The notes beneath the pieces are model-generated. The model was not told where the DNA came from and searched no databases. It saw nothing but the letters and a program-made list of their open reading frames with translations. A DNA stretch of 64,000 nt from Elgaria multicarinata webbii (taxonomy: Eukaryota; Chordata; Lepidosauria; Squamata; Anguidae). The first letter of the stretch is position 1. Every line of letters begins with the position of its first letter. The stretch spans positions 37,180,001 to 37,244,000 of the forward strand of contig NC_086182.1 in NCBI RefSeq assembly GCF_023053635.1, given 5' to 3'. This document shows, piece after piece, positions 1 through 12,300 of the stretch. Both the position numbers and the translations under genes were made by a program.

Positions 1-1875
1 TACAGCTGGAGGGCTCCCCGAGGGCCAACCATCTGAAAGCCCCACTCCCCAGCCCCATGACTCAAAGCCCTGCCAAGCCCTTATTGTTCCCACAACATCC
101 CCCTCCCTGCTCCTGCCCAACACAAGCAAATGCTCCTGATCTCCACTTTTACAATGCACCCTAGAACACCAACTCATCTCACTGCATTTTTGGCCTGCTG
201 CATCACTCTTTCCAAGCCGAGGCACTAAGCTTAAAAACAGACCCTTGGGTCTTTTCTGCCTTTGTTACAACCCATCCAGAAGCTGGTCCCTAGAACTGGG
301 ATGACACAAAAGCTGAAACAGAGTGGCCAGTGTGCTCCCTGAAAGCTTATTCAGTCATCCACAATAGTTGGGTGAAGCCACTGTTCTCATTTTCTCTGCC
401 TTGTGCATGCCTTCAGTCGCTCAGTGCAAAGCTTTGCTCTCCTCTTCTGGAGGGCGTCCAGTTGTGAGTGAAACTACTTTCCCACAGCATCACCCCAGAG
501 CCAGTGGGGCTCTACATGCAAACACTGCATCCTCATCAGCTGGTGAGAGACAGAACACACACATGCACACACGCAAACGCATGGGGTGGGGGAGAGGCTG
601 TTCCTGGAGACAACGTTGACTCAACACATGCCTAAAGTGCCTAGATCCCGAGGCCATGCCATTTTGCACCCATTGCCTGGAATACACCAGACTGATGTGG
701 CCCCAGGGACAACAAGGCTGGTGCCAGAATTCAGGGCAATCTCATAACGTCTTCTCTGTCGACCAAAGGGGCAACATGGCCACTGAAACTAGGCAAGGCA
801 CCCGGCTGGCCCCATGGCAACACTCGGCCAGTGTACAAGAGCAGACAGACTTGAGTGTTCCTGGCAGGGGGTGAAGAAGTCCTTCCCACTCATGTCTCAA
901 TGTGTCCACCCAGAGGAGCTCTAGCCGAGCTACTACAAGAATCTGCTCTCTTCACTTCTTACGTTTTCACTCAGCAGTAGCTTTGAGAGCCAAATACTCT
1001 CTTTACAAAAATGAAAATGGAGATTTCTCAGTTTGTGTAAAGCAACAGATATTATAACTTGCAATGGGCACTTTGCCTTCCACCTGAATTCTTTTGCTGG
1101 GTCAAGAACAGCATTCCTTTAAAGAGCAACCCACAAGAAGACTGGGAAAGCTGGCAATGCCTTTGGGTAATCAAGAGGTCTCTGAAGATGGAGGCTGCAC
1201 TTCGGCTCTCGCAGCTATTCCAGTCGCCCTGCTTGGAAAGGAAAGCGCATTTCCCCATCTCCTTCCTTGCTTTGCAGAGGCAGCCTCTCTCCCACCTCCT
1301 GCCACACACCCCAGTGGCAATCTAGAGAAAGATGACGCAGGTACTGTCAAGTCTTCATAGAAGGCAGGCGAAGTGGAACCCATCTAGCTGCGTTCCTTAA
1401 GCTTTAAAACATGACAGCTGGGGAAGTGGTACACATGCTGCCTGACACACATACACACACACTGCCCCAGTGCCGAAACAAGGCTACTTGGGATTACCAG
1501 AGGGTGGCACATATTAGATTGGCCCCTCAAGGAACCTGAAATGACAAAACTAGTAAAAGACAAGCAAGCATCATATGGATTTCTCTAGTTTCATCCATTC
1601 ATTTTAAAAATCCTTTGGAAGAACATGGCCAAAGTAGCACTTTGCAAATAAACCTAAGCTCTCTATTCTGAAGGAGGATGTGGATTTGCTGAGGAAGACC
1701 AGCCCAGGTTTCCAGAGAAACAGGAGCACAAGACAAGAATCATACCGTGCCAGCATCTAAAGAGGATTTATTGATTCATATATAAAAGCAATCCCTCAAT
1801 ATGCCTTGGCTTTTGTTGCTTCCTTCTAGAGCCAAGAAGATAATGCAGCATCTTCTTACTCATAAAAGCAGCAAA

Positions 1876-1979
1876 CTATTTATTTATTTATTTCAAACAT
1901 TTGCATCCTGCCCTATATCACTAGGATCTCAGGGCGGCGTACAGATAAAATCGTACAATATAAAACAATAAATAAACTA
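1876..1979 (-). mobile_element. LINE 3' tail, antisense
   Basis: Reverse complement of an L2/CR1-group LINE 3' end. It shows the (TTTA)n run, the text around GCATCCTGCCCTATATCA and the AGGGCGGCGTACA block that recurs in many copies here. Truncated fossil copy with no coding part. Confidence 0.7.
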
Positions 1980-2454
1980 GGGGAGAGGCCCCAGAAAACA
2001 CTGCCTTGGGTAGCAGCAGCAGCCCAACAGGGCGCCTGCTGAATGCCATGGTGCTCCCTGCCTGCCAAGAGACTAGGCTGAGATTGAACTCTGTGCCAGA
2101 GCAGAAGCCAGGCAGCCCACTGGACAAAGAATGCTGCAGGGTTCACAGCTTGCAGCTGAGATTGCGGACAGCTGCCACACCACAGGGCGGCACTTCAGAG
2201 CCCCACTCTTGAGTTCCCTGACACTTGGGCCCTAGCCCTTCCTGCAGAATGTATCAGTGGGGAAGAATTTTCCCCGTCTTCTGCTTCAGTGGCATTGTTC
2301 CCTTCACTGGGTATACAAGAGACATTCACCAGTGTTCTTTCACTAGGAAAGCCTTGGAGGAAATCCAACTTCCATTACAAAAGATAATATTTAGCTTGAG
2401 GTAAATACAAATAAAGAGGTGGGATATTATTAAATGATATCTTGAAATTTCAGC

Positions 2455-2610
2455 ACCAATCTGAAGTCCAGAGCTTCAGAGTGTTGTGTGAGGGTCAGTG
2501 AGACGTAATGGATTGAGCTCTGGCTGAGCACTGACCAGGGCTCAACCCATGAAGCTCCCTGGGCAAGTCACCATCCCTCTGCCCAATTCATCTCACAGGC
2601 AGGCAGCATG
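2455..2610 (+). repeat. Possible old tRNA-derived SINE remnant
   Basis: Faintly resembles the tRNA-headed SINE seen clearly near 59.5 kb, for example GGGCAAGTCACC and ATCTCACAGG in the right order. It is strongly diverged, so this is a tentative call. Confidence 0.3.
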
Positions 2611-2641
2611 AGTGGCAAGGATCAATGCAGCACCATTAGAA

Positions 2642-2742
2642 CATAAGGCAGCATTCAGCAACCTGGTGCCCTCCAGATGTTTTGGATTACAACTCCCAGC
2701 ATTCCTAGCCATTGGCCATGCTGGCTGGGGCTGATGGGATAG
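2642..2742 (+). mobile_element. Palindromic MITE-like repeat, left half
   Basis: Contains CTGGTGCCCTCCAGATGTTT and ACAACTCCCAGCATTC, the left arm and centre of a short non-autonomous DNA element. A fuller copy with both arms lies near 8.6 kb, and another piece near 22.7 kb. No coding capacity. Confidence 0.6.
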
Positions 2743-3374
2743 TTTGTGAAACAATTTTACCAAAACAAGCTCTGCCTTCTAGGCTGACCCCCAAGGATGG
2801 CTTGTAATGATCCTCAGGTCTGCAACCACACAGTAGCACTCCTCCCAGTTCGGGAGCTTCACGCTACCCTGTCAAGTTTTGAGAAGGCCATTCTGGGACC
2901 AAGAAGAATTGCCACATCTTGATGAACGTTCTGAGGCTGCTACCCTGGAGGATACCCCACACAGGGATTCAGCTGAGTCAGGGGACCAATGACCTTGAAT
3001 GGCCCCTGGCCCCAACTCCAGGTCCCTCACCATCACCTGGATCAGCAGAGACGATGATGAGCCAGAACTGAAACCTAAAACAGATGCTGAGTACACACCT
3101 GGTGGCATGTGACCTCCCATCCCTGAGCCCTTCCCAGGCCAAAGAAATAAGAACGGAAACACGCTCCACACTCCAAGGCCTTGCTGACACTCCAGGAAGG
3201 GCTGGGTCAAATCGAAAGCTGCTGCTCTTGGCCTAGTCCTTGGCTGGACAGCTCCCCTGCTGCTTCTGCATATCTTGCCTCAAGCCTGTTCTTGCCCCGC
3301 TAGACAGCTTCCCAGCCTCACTGCTATGACAGGAAATCCAGCAGCCATACCATGCGATTGATGGGAACATCAAT

Positions 3375-3537
3375 CGCGTGGTTTTATCCTGGTTGTGCTT
3401 TTTATACTGTATTTTGTATTTGTGTTTTTAACCTGTTGGTTGTTTTATTATGGTTTTAATTTTTGTGAACCGCCCAGAGAGCTTCGGCTATTCGGCGGTA
3501 TAAAAATGTAATAAATAAATAAATAAAATAAATAAAA
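3375..3537 (+). mobile_element. LINE 3' tail, sense
   Basis: T-rich stretch, then GTGAACCGCCCAGAGAGCTT and GGCGGTATAAAAATG, ending in (AATA)n. This is the 3' end of the common L2/CR1-group LINE whose tail recurs at about ten places in the window. Confidence 0.8.
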
Positions 3538-3610
3538 CAAGGAGCTTTGAAAAATAACCAGCAGACGCTGGCAATTATCCTAATGAAAAGTGTGCATGTT
3601 TTGTGTGTCA

Positions 3611-3614
<4 letters not shown>

Positions 3615-3642
<28 letters not shown>
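3615..3642. repeat. (GA)n microsatellite
   Basis: Uninterrupted run of about 14 GA units, next to a degenerate (ATCC)n-like stretch near 3740-3750. Confidence 0.95.
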
Positions 3643-3647
<5 letters not shown>

Positions 3648-3849
3648 TGAGGGAGAAATGTGTCAGTTATGAGTGAGACTATCGGTCCACATATCAGTCT
3701 CTCTGATTTGCTGTCTGTCTATCTACCTATCCAACCGTCCATCCATCCATCACACTTTTATACTGCTTTCCAGCTCTAACAAGGACCTCCAATGCAGTTT
3801 ACATAACAGAGTTCAACAATTAAAACCAGAGCCCTAAAATGAGAAAGGA

Positions 3850-4370
3850 GTAAATTTAAACCATTCAATTAAAAACCACTAAAGGATGAGTGAAATAAAA
3901 ATGTTTTCAACCCTAGCAGGGATGGGACTTATCTCACCTCTTTTGGAAGGGAACTCCATAACTGGGGTGCTGCCACAGAAAAGGCTCTGTCTTGCATTCT
4001 CACCAACCACACACAAAATAGGACTTCCGACAATGATCTCAACCCGCAGGCAAGTTCATAAGGCAGGGATAATATTGTGAACCACTGAGAGATTTTATTA
4101 TATTCAGCTGTATATAAATGCCGTAAATAAATAAAATATCCCAGCCCAAAACCATCCGAGGCTTCATAGGTAAGCACCAGCACCTTGAATTGGGGCCAGA
4201 AGTAACAATTGGCATTTGACCATGGGAATAATGTGGTTCAGGAAGTCTGCCCCAGAGAACAATCTGGCAGCCAAATTTGAAACCAGCTGCTGCATCGGTG
4301 ACTCTTCCAAGTCCTTTTCCCCTGGAGACTGTAGCCAGGGATTGAACACGTGACCACATGTATGCTAAGC
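3850..4370 (-). mobile_element. L2-like LINE ORF2 C-terminal fragment
   Basis: On the minus strand it encodes RAFSVAAPQLWSSLPKEVR, the typical C-terminal motif of L2-type reverse transcriptase proteins in reptiles, with more 3' sequence around it. An AT-rich LINE tail near 4090-4140 interrupts it. Decayed, no intact frame. Confidence 0.75.
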
Positions 4371-4397
4371 CCCTGCAACAACTCAACACAGGTTCCT

Positions 4398-4467
4398 TCA
4401 TAGAATAGCAGAGTTGGAAGGGGCCTACAAGGCCATCAAGTCCAACCCCCTGCTCAATGCAGGAATC
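4398..4467 (-). mobile_element. CR1 LINE 3' end, antisense
   Basis: Reverse complement of the CR1 terminus: ATAGAATAGCAGAGTTGGAA, GGGGCC, then TCCAACCCCCTGCTCAATGC. This is a short 5'-truncated insertion of the most common CR1 type in the window. Confidence 0.85.
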
Positions 4468-6074
4468 AGTATTGGCTCATGTGGCTAGGAGCCCTCCCCA
4501 TGGAGGAGGCAGCGGGGCATGTCATGGGCTTGGCTCCTGGAAGGCAACCAAGCCCCCACCCTGCTGTCTTTATCCAACTGCTTCTGTGGCTGTTCAGGTA
4601 GCATGTTCCTCTTTGGTAAGCTCTTATTGATCTCAAGTTACTGCTGCCCCAAAGTGGTGAGCTTTCCCCCTCGTGGACAGCACTCAAGACTTGCAACTCC
4701 TTTTCCCCACTGAACAACTGGGCAGCCCATAACGCTACTTCCTTTTGCCTGCTTGTTGCTTCCATTCTACTTGTTTATGTGTCTCTCTTCCCTATCCCTT
4801 GCAAAACGATAGTTCTCTTTCCACACATCCGAATCCAAATGTGTGATATTGCCGGCACCCAAGGACTCAAGCCTTTCTCCTGCGAAACCTTGGGGTGCTA
4901 CATGAATGACTGCTGGGCTGTGGGAGGCCTCATGAGGACAAGAGAGGTGTGTGCTGCAAAGAGCAACGTCTTTAGGGCATTCCCTCTGCCACACATGTTG
5001 ATTGGTGCACTGCACACATGCATAATTTGGGGACATCGTCAACAAACAACACACAGTTGGTGGTTGGTAGCACAGTTTCTAGGGACACTCCAAGAGTCTG
5101 TCAGTGTCACTGCCTTGGTTTATGTTTGCATAGCTGCTGTTGATTCTACTGCTGGTTGGGCATAGAAGCACAACTGTATTATGCCAGCACTGGGCTTTGT
5201 GTAGTAGTGGAAGCATAGAATCAGGCTGCCTACCCATTGTGATCTTGAGAAATTACTTCTAAAGTACTCAGCTTTCAACCCTTCCCTTCTGTAGTGATAT
5301 TGTTTAAGATTAAGCAAGATGGTTGTTATGCTGCATGTGTTGCTTTTAATTAAACAGCTGAGTTGCACTTGACTTTGAGAGACTCAGAAGTTCTTACAAA
5401 TAAAAACCTTTCTTTCTTTTTCTCTCTCTCCCTCTCCAAAGACCCCTATTAATTTTACCTACAGCAAAGGTCCTCCTGGTTCAGAGACAGCACCTTTCAC
5501 TTGCCTACCACAAACCATTGCTTCGTTCAAAAGTCAATGCAGGCACGACTGCACTTATTCATGAACTCAAACAGCTGCATTCTTGCACCAGCGCCTACAA
5601 AATATGCATGACCTGAAAGGTATTTGCATCCAGCAAATTGGATGCCCAGTAATCATAAGGCTCCAGGGAAGCCTGGGACTGCAATTTTCTAAGAGGCCAA
5701 AAACATATCCAAAAGCGTGGATATGGGGGGAATTGCCATCAACATTTAGTTCCGAAGGGTTTGCTCATCCAGGATGCTGCCCAGCAGAAGCATCAAATGA
5801 GCAACTGATGTATCAGTTGAGCAGAAGCACAATGTAAAGTAACAATGCATCAAATGTAGAGTCTGGTTTCTAAAGGAACAGTGTAAAACACACAATTTTG
5901 AAAGTGAAAATTTCACACCTAGGAAGGATAAGTATATTCACACACAGCTCTGGCATGACCATGGAGGCAATAAGGAAGACATCCCTTCCCACAACCATTT
6001 CAATAAAGCTTTCCTCCTGGAACATTATGAGCCATTCACTGTTGCAGCACAATAGGGGCACCACTATTTGTATT

Positions 6075-6165
6075 TATACAATTTTAATATTTGATATACT
6101 AGCCTTCTACCGAATTGCCAGGGTGGCTTACAGTGTATAATAAAAACACAACAACAACAACAAAG
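6075..6165 (-). mobile_element. LINE 3' tail, antisense, with (CAA)n
   Basis: Diverged reverse complement of the LINE tail (GATATACTAGCC, then GGGTGGCTTACAGTGTA) followed by an (ACA)n run. Old copy. Confidence 0.5.
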
Positions 6166-6594
6166 AAATACTAAAACATAGTGAAACAGTCCAAGAAGGA
6201 GACTGCACTAAAAGGGCTGGACAAAAAGACCCTGGCCTGGCGGGAGAAAGACACGCTGCACTAGCAATGAAGATGTCATTTACATTTTAAGCTTCTTCCC
6301 CACATACTTAAAACGCAGACTTATTGAACATGAAATAGCAACTTTAATTTTATTTGCAAATTTCAGCTTATCGTTGTATTATTAAAATAATAATAACAAA
6401 TATAATCACAACAACATCAACAAATACACACACACATACACACACACACCTGTTGCTGAAAGATAAGCTCCTGTTTTCTAACTGCTCAGAACTACTGTTA
6501 CTTTCTACTGTTAGTCTTTCCCTACCCTGTGCCTGCTTACCCTTCCCTGTACCTGTTTGCATTCTCTTCTCCTCCTTATTGTTTTACTATGATT

Positions 6595-6684
6595 TTATTA
6601 GATTGTAAGCCTATGCGGCAGGGTCTTGCTATTTACTGTTTTACTCTGTACAGCACCATGTACATTGATGGTGCTATATAAATA

Positions 6685-6722
<38 letters not shown>
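6595..6722 (+). mobile_element. L2 LINE 3' tail with (AAT)n
   Basis: Starts ATTAGATTGTAAGCCTATGC, runs through CTGTACAGCACCATGTACAT and ends in (AAT)n. The GATTGTAAGC start and the ending resemble L2 3' ends of other amniotes. The same tail lies in reverse near 35.95 kb. Confidence 0.75.
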
Positions 6723-6724
<2 letters not shown>

Positions 6725-6973
6725 CCTGCAAGGTGGGGGGCTTGGAAGAGCAGCTGGCTCTCAGCCACATCCTCAAAATCTCCGGCTCTTAGGACAGAAA
6801 AGGGCGCTGCCAGGCCAGAAGGAACAAGACCTCACAACAAAAGGTACGGACTTACTGATACCAAACCGTTTGGAAGAGATGGATGATATGACTATGACAA
6901 TCCTATCATACAGTGTACACTAAATGGCAGAGGAGTTACCTTAACAGCAAGTATCCAAGTGGCAATGAGAATC

Positions 6974-7120
6974 TAAGGCCACAGCTAGACCTAAGGTTTA
7001 TCCTGGGATCATCCAGGTTTCGCCTCTGCCTGAGCACTGGATCCCCTGTGTGTCATCTAGATAAACAGGTTTGACCCCTGGATGATCCAGGGATAAACCT
7101 TAGGTCTAGCCATGGCCTTA
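6974..7120. mobile_element. Hairpin MITE with long inverted repeats
   Basis: Two arms of about 40 bases match in inverted orientation with few differences. The left arm contains GCTAGACCTAAGGTTTATCC and the right arm its complement. The spacer is about 60 bases. The outermost TA on each side may be a target duplication, as in Tc1/mariner-type elements. No coding sequence, so this is a non-autonomous DNA transposon. Confidence 0.7.
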
Positions 7121-8605
7121 GCCTTTCCAAGTCTAAATACTCTGAAGTTTTAAAAAACTGCATTGGGAGTTTCAAGATGATAACTTTTGCATAGATTTCC
7201 TCATTAGGTTTGTGATACTGCACTGATATTTGCTGGTGCAGCAAGTCTTCTGACTAAACCGGAAAGCTGTATGCATCTGCAAACAACTGGGCACCATAAA
7301 TCACCTGAGCAGGGTTCTGCATAATGCAAAAGCTAACACAGACTTTCATTTACAACCATTGGCCCAACCAAATGACTCGCCTCTGTGAATGGGGCAGCTT
7401 TACTATACAAGAATTTAAACTTCGTTTCTTTTCTTTTTTTAATGTGCAATGAAAAGGGGATTCAAAAGTATCTACATGCCCCACTGGATGATGTAAGTAT
7501 GTTTCACCTTGAACAATGTTTTACTGGAAAAATCTCCCCATCCCAAATATACAAATTTTGGGAGTGAGCTGCTTATTTGAGAAGCTCATTATGGAGAGAG
7601 AGAGAGTGTAGTTGATAGTGCATTGGGGACTGAATGCATGAAATCCAGTTTCAAATATCTGTTCAGACAGAAAGCTGACGCAATGGCCTTGGACATCACT
7701 ATTTCTCCTTCTAATTGGTTTTTCATGATTGTAGAGAATAAAATGAACCCCAGCACACACAGCTGATTTTCTTGGAGACAGGATGGGGCAGTAGGTGAAA
7801 TGCGGCTCTCAGCCTTACAGTTCACTGATCCTAGTTTATTTACACTGTTGCATTCACGCGTTTTCACAGAAATGTAAGCAAATCAGGAAACAAACTGCTT
7901 TTAAACGGCCAAGTTAATTACGTAACATTACTATATCCAAAGGCCCAACTCATTAGGGGCTTTAGGAGACTGTGCTCAATATTATCTGGGGTTGAAACTG
8001 CTGGAGAGGCAGAACAACCAGATGCCAACGGACCTTGCCTTGATAAGAAGTAAGAGCAGGTAAGCAGCAGCAGCCTGTATCAGATTGGACCCAATGAAAG
8101 CCTTGACTTTACAGGAACCATGAATAATGTATGTGCTGCATAATTGTTCATAGGATATTCGTCAGGTACAATTGGGGGTGTGGGGCAGGAAACAGGCCAG
8201 CATCCCAGGATGTTATTTGCAACCTGAAGGAAAAAGCATGTTGAACAGTGGAGTAATAATTGTCTGCCTGGGATTAAATATGCATCAATTCTGTCCTGCT
8301 TAACAATAAACACATCAAGCAGGACTGCAGTGGTATCTGTATTGCCCCCGTAGAGCCATGTAGAGCCAGCATCTTTCTTTGTGTGTATCCAGAGGTTTCA
8401 GTTACACTATAGATCATGACATTGTTGAGAACTTGAGTCCACACTGACAAATTACCTATCAAAAGCACAAGGGCTGCAATTCTCAAACCAATTGTTCTAG
8501 AATAGCTCCTCTGACTTCAACAAGTGTGTGGACTATATCCCAGGTCTCAAGGAAGACAGCCAACACACACCCTTTAATTAGGTAGCCTGGAAATGCCCCT
8601 CTAAA

Positions 8606-8745
8606 TGCAAGGGTGGCCAACTTGACCCCCTCTAACTGTCTGAGCTACAACTCCCATCATTCCTTGCCATTGGCTTTGCCAGCTAGGGCAAATGGAAGTT
8701 ACAGCCCGAACCGTCTGGAGGGTCACACATTCCCCACCTCTGATA
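8606..8745. mobile_element. Palindromic MITE-like repeat, both arms
   Basis: Left arm GGCCAACTTGACCCCCTC and GAGCTACAACTCCCATCATT; right arm AATGGAAGTTACAGCCCGAA and CTGGAGGGTCACACATTCCC. The arms are imperfect reverse complements around a short centre. Same family as the piece at 2642-2742. Confidence 0.65.
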
Positions 8746-8971
8746 ATGCAAATGTCAGGAAGAAGAGCAGCAAGAACACATCAGGAGCTTTACTTCACTG
8801 CCCAGGCTCCTGCCTATGTGTCTTTTCTGTCGCTTATCTGACTGTCAGGAGAATGTTTCAGGTCATGCCTTTGCATAGTACAAGAAAATGAAGATTTACA
8901 GCAACAATAAAAGTTAAGGCAACCCTTGAATCAGCTCAAGCACATCTATACCGCTACCTCTCATCTATATT

Positions 8972-9032
8972 TTAGTTATTTATTACATTTGTATACCGCC
9001 CCATAGCCGAAGCTCTCTGGGCAGTTTACAAA
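8972..9032 (-). mobile_element. LINE 3' tail, antisense
   Basis: TTATTTATTACATTTGTATA followed by CCGCCCCATAGCCGAAGCTC, the reverse complement of the common LINE terminus. Short truncated copy. Confidence 0.75.
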
Positions 9033-10222
9033 ACTTATGAAGCAGCACTGTGTCAAAAGCATGATAAACTGGAACAGCATTCACCCTAATCATCCCCACA
9101 AGGACTGGAGCGGGAGTGGGTTAGCCACTCCATCATCAGGGAGAGGAAAGCAGGAACAGCCCCCACACTGAGCAGTACAGAAGGGGGTAAAATTGCCCCT
9201 CCATATACTGTATTGCCAACTCCAAACCTAAGTGTTATGGGGGAGGGGGATTGGGCTAGGCTGCACAGCAAGCTGCTTCACCAATCCTCTACCTGAAAAT
9301 TAACTCCTAAAGACAGGTAGCACATCTAAGAATTACAGTGCTATAGATTTGCACACTACTGGGGAGATGTGGGGACTTACTATACAGCCTTGACTCTGAG
9401 CAGTAAAGTACACTCTGGAATGGGGGCAAAGTTCCTTTTTCTTTACTGGAAGTGAAGGAAATTTGGGACCCAGAGGCGCCAATTTTTGCTCCTTCTTGCT
9501 TTTCTACTAGATTTTGACATCTCCCCCCACCCTACCCACAAGGGGTTGTGCATATCATGGCTTCATGAAGAGAGAGCTTTTGTTTTTGGGTCTCTCCTTA
9601 TTTAAACAAAAGCAGCATTGCTCTATATACCTGGAAAGTCCACTGACTATGCAAAAAATACCACTTTGTCTGTGGATGGTCCAATCTGACTACCTTAATG
9701 GTTGGCACAGGGCCACTGTTTGTGATGCACCTAATGTTCACAGTGGCCAGATACTTTCCCCTCTCTTCTTTTTAAACATTTAAACAGTGACCAGACTTTT
9801 GCAAGAATCTGAAAAGGCAGAGAATAGAAGAGAGGAATTCCAAGCAGCTACCTCATGATTTAAGTTCCTTAAGCTTTACACAGGTTGGTACCACAGCTCC
9901 CCTTTCGCTGTCCCTGCCTTCAGAGGTTGTGCCTGCAGGCAAGAGATTGGCGGCAACCCACAAATCCTTGTTCCCTCAATATGTCTGTAACAAAGGTCAG
10001 TGTCCCAGAGGAGGATGCTCTCCCCTGACATCACCAACTCTAAATAACCAGCCCCCACCCAAGAGGACCACTTTGAAGGCTGTGGCTTCGGGCTGCCTTG
10101 CTGCTCTCAAGGGCCTGGCTGGGCTGCCACAGGACAGGCTGAGGGCCAGAGGAGAGGGCGCCCCCAACCCCGCTTGTTCCTGAACATCATGGCCCTACCT
10201 AAAATCTGACACGTGTCTCTTG

Positions 10223-10225
<3 letters not shown>

Positions 10226-10256
<31 letters not shown>
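10226..10256. repeat. (GT)n microsatellite
   Basis: Run of about 14 GT units at the edge of the KMT2A CpG island. Confidence 0.95.
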
Positions 10257-10259
<3 letters not shown>

Positions 10260-12300
10260 TTGGGGGGGAGTCCGCCAGATTGCCTGGAGGGGGGCGTCAG
10301 CCCAGGCGAGGCCCTTCGGATGCTGCGCTCGCGGCCTTGGGGCAAGAGGCTGGACGGTGGCCCAGCCGCACCCTTTGACAGCTGGGAGGGGGGAAGAAGC
10401 GTAGCGGGTGTGGGTGTGGTGGTGATGCTCGGCCCTTCCTGCCCACCGCCCAGCCCTACTCAAGAGAGCGCGGAGGGGGGAGGAGGGCGGATGCTCCCGG
10501 GGACGCGCCTCCCCCGCCTGCCGCCGCATCTCCTGGGGAGGCCAGGTGGGCGTGCCTGCCTGCCTGCCTGCCTCTCTCCCTGCCTCTCTCCCGCGCCCGG
10601 GGCTGCTGGATGCGCAGCGGGCTGCACGAGGGCGGCTCTCGGGCCAGAGAAAAGGAGACCGGAGGGGGGGAGGAGAGGCACCCCCCTCCCTGCCTCCCCC
10701 CCCGCGAGGCGGCTCCATTCCCGCCGGGCGCGAGCACAGGCACAGGCACGCCCCCTAATGCCTCACACCCCTCCGTGCGCCCGCGCCCCCCCGCTCGCCT
10801 CCGCCCCCCCCCCCCGCTCACCTCTCCGCTGCCCGCCTCAGCCCCACAGGCCGCCCGGAACCGGCGCAGATTGATGCCGATGGCGGCCGAGACCTGCAGC
10901 GCCGCGTCGAAGCCGGGAGCCACCCCCGCGCTGGCGGCCGCCGCCGAGGACGACGACGACGACGACGAGGAGGAGGAGGAGGAAGAAGAAGAAGAGGCCG
11001 GGGCGGGCGGCGAGGCCGATGAGGAGCCGCCCGCCCCGCCCCCTCCGCCGCCGCCGCTACTGCTTCCCGCCACCGCCGCGGCCTCTGCTGCTGAGGGGGG
11101 GGCGGCGGCGGCGGCGGCGGGCAGCGGCTCGTGAGGCGCCTCGGCGCGCAGGCTGCGCAGCGCCGGCACCCGCAAGCGGCAGCCGCCGAGCCCGCGGCGC
11201 CCGCCGCCGCCGCTGCCGGGCCGGGCCGGGAAGCGCCACCGACCGCTGTGCGCCATCTTCGCTGTGAGGCGACGAGCCAGCGCGCGGGGCCGGCCGCGCC
11301 CGGGAACCTGCCTGCCGCCCCGCCGCCCCTAGGGGCGCTGCACGCGCGCGCCGCCCATCCAGGTTCCCGGGCTCGGCCGCGACGCCGCCCCGCGCCCCGC
11401 CTGGCGCCCCGCGCGCCGCAGGGGGCGCTGCATCATCGCGGCGCCTATGCAGGGTCCGGGGCGCCGCCACTGCGCCGCCCCGCCAGCGGCATGGCGCAAC
11501 AGCCCGCCCTGCTGCCCGGCATAACTCCGCCCGCCATGCTCGCTCCGGGGCCCGGCGAGGGAGGGCGGCGCTTCGTAAGGACTGCAGATGCCGCCGAGCG
11601 GAGGCAGGCAGGGAAGGAGGGAGGGAGGCCGCAGCCACCCCTTGCGAGGATGCGGGGCAGAGACCCAGGCAGAGAGGGAGGGGAGGGAGGTCGCGCGGCA
11701 CGCGCCGCGGCAGCCAGACCCGGGTCAAGAGCGGACGCGCGTGCAGCCTTTCTCACGTGCCTCCGAAGTAGAACAGGCGCAGGGCGCGCCCCGGGAGGAC
11801 CGGAGCTCGAAGGAAGGGAGGGAGGCCGGCCGGCCGGCCCCTGCCGCAAGGGCCGCTTCCGCGGAGGGTCTGTCTCCTGCCGCCGCGCAGCGCCACGTCG
11901 AGGCTCAGCCCGGCGGAGGCGAGATGCCGGCTGCAGAGCGCCACGGCCCCGTGGCTGACGGAGCACGCACGTCGCGTGCCGAAGGCCCCGGGGTCACCTC
12001 GCGCCTTCCCGGGAAAGGCCTGGCGGGAGCCTCCCTGGGCGAGCTGGGCCGATGCTCCGCTCCGCTCCACCGGGCAGGGAGGCAAAAGGCTTCGGCACAG
12101 CAAGAGCCGGCGCGGGGCCGGCGCGGGCCTGCAACAAGGAGCCGGCGCGGGGCCCTCTTTGTTGCAGGCTCGGGCTGTTTCCCGGGGGGGGGGGGGGCGC
12201 CGCCTTTGAATCCCTGGGAAGGCTCGCGGGGATGGGGTGGGGGCTCGCGCCGTTTCGGATTTGTATTTCATGGGGCCGCTTTTCAGGAAGACACGTGAGA
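10260..12300. promoter_or_regulatory. KMT2A: KMT2A CpG island and promoter region
   Basis: Very GC- and CpG-rich stretch covering exon 1 and about 1 kb upstream of its start codon. The sequence upstream of 11256 should contain the 5' UTR and a TATA-less promoter. It includes a run of G near 12184-12197. Large reading frames on both strands here follow from base composition and are not genes. No transcription start can be fixed from sequence alone. Confidence 0.8.
10822..11256 (-). CDS. KMT2A: KMT2A (MLL1) histone H3K4 methyltransferase, exon 1 only
   Basis: First coding exon of the large nuclear H3K4 methyltransferase, 145 codons, ending in phase 0 at a clean GTGAGC donor. The rest of the gene lies beyond the left edge. 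The start MAHSGRWRFPARPG matches the vertebrate KMT2A N-terminus. It contains the RWRFPARPG menin-binding motif, through which the protein is tethered to menin and LEDGF. The stretch near residues 114-136 (PGFDAALQVSAAIG, then NLRRFRA) also matches the family. Between these blocks lie low-complexity runs: polyAla near residues 47-51, polyGly near 69-75, and a serine run of about 17 near 88-104. These runs differ in length from mammals as recalled, which is usual for this exon. The exon sits inside a CpG island. Identification is firm; only the exact serine count could be affected by sequence error. Confidence 0.96.

Larger units (their letters stand above)
1..10821 (-). other. KMT2A: KMT2A intron 1 (5' part)
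   Basis: Everything left of the exon 1 donor should be intron 1, which is long in other vertebrates. I see no convincing coding exon in it. It holds LINE tails, a CR1 3' end, MITE-like palindromes and microsatellites listed separately. The stretches 1-1870, 4470-6070, 7130-8600 and 9035-10220 look like plain unique intron sequence. Confidence 0.85.

Noticed and set aside
11131-11958. 275-codon frame opposite the KMT2A start, and its overlapping neighbours
   Set aside because: CpG-island composition gives few stop codons. KMT2A exon 1 on the other strand explains the conserved part.
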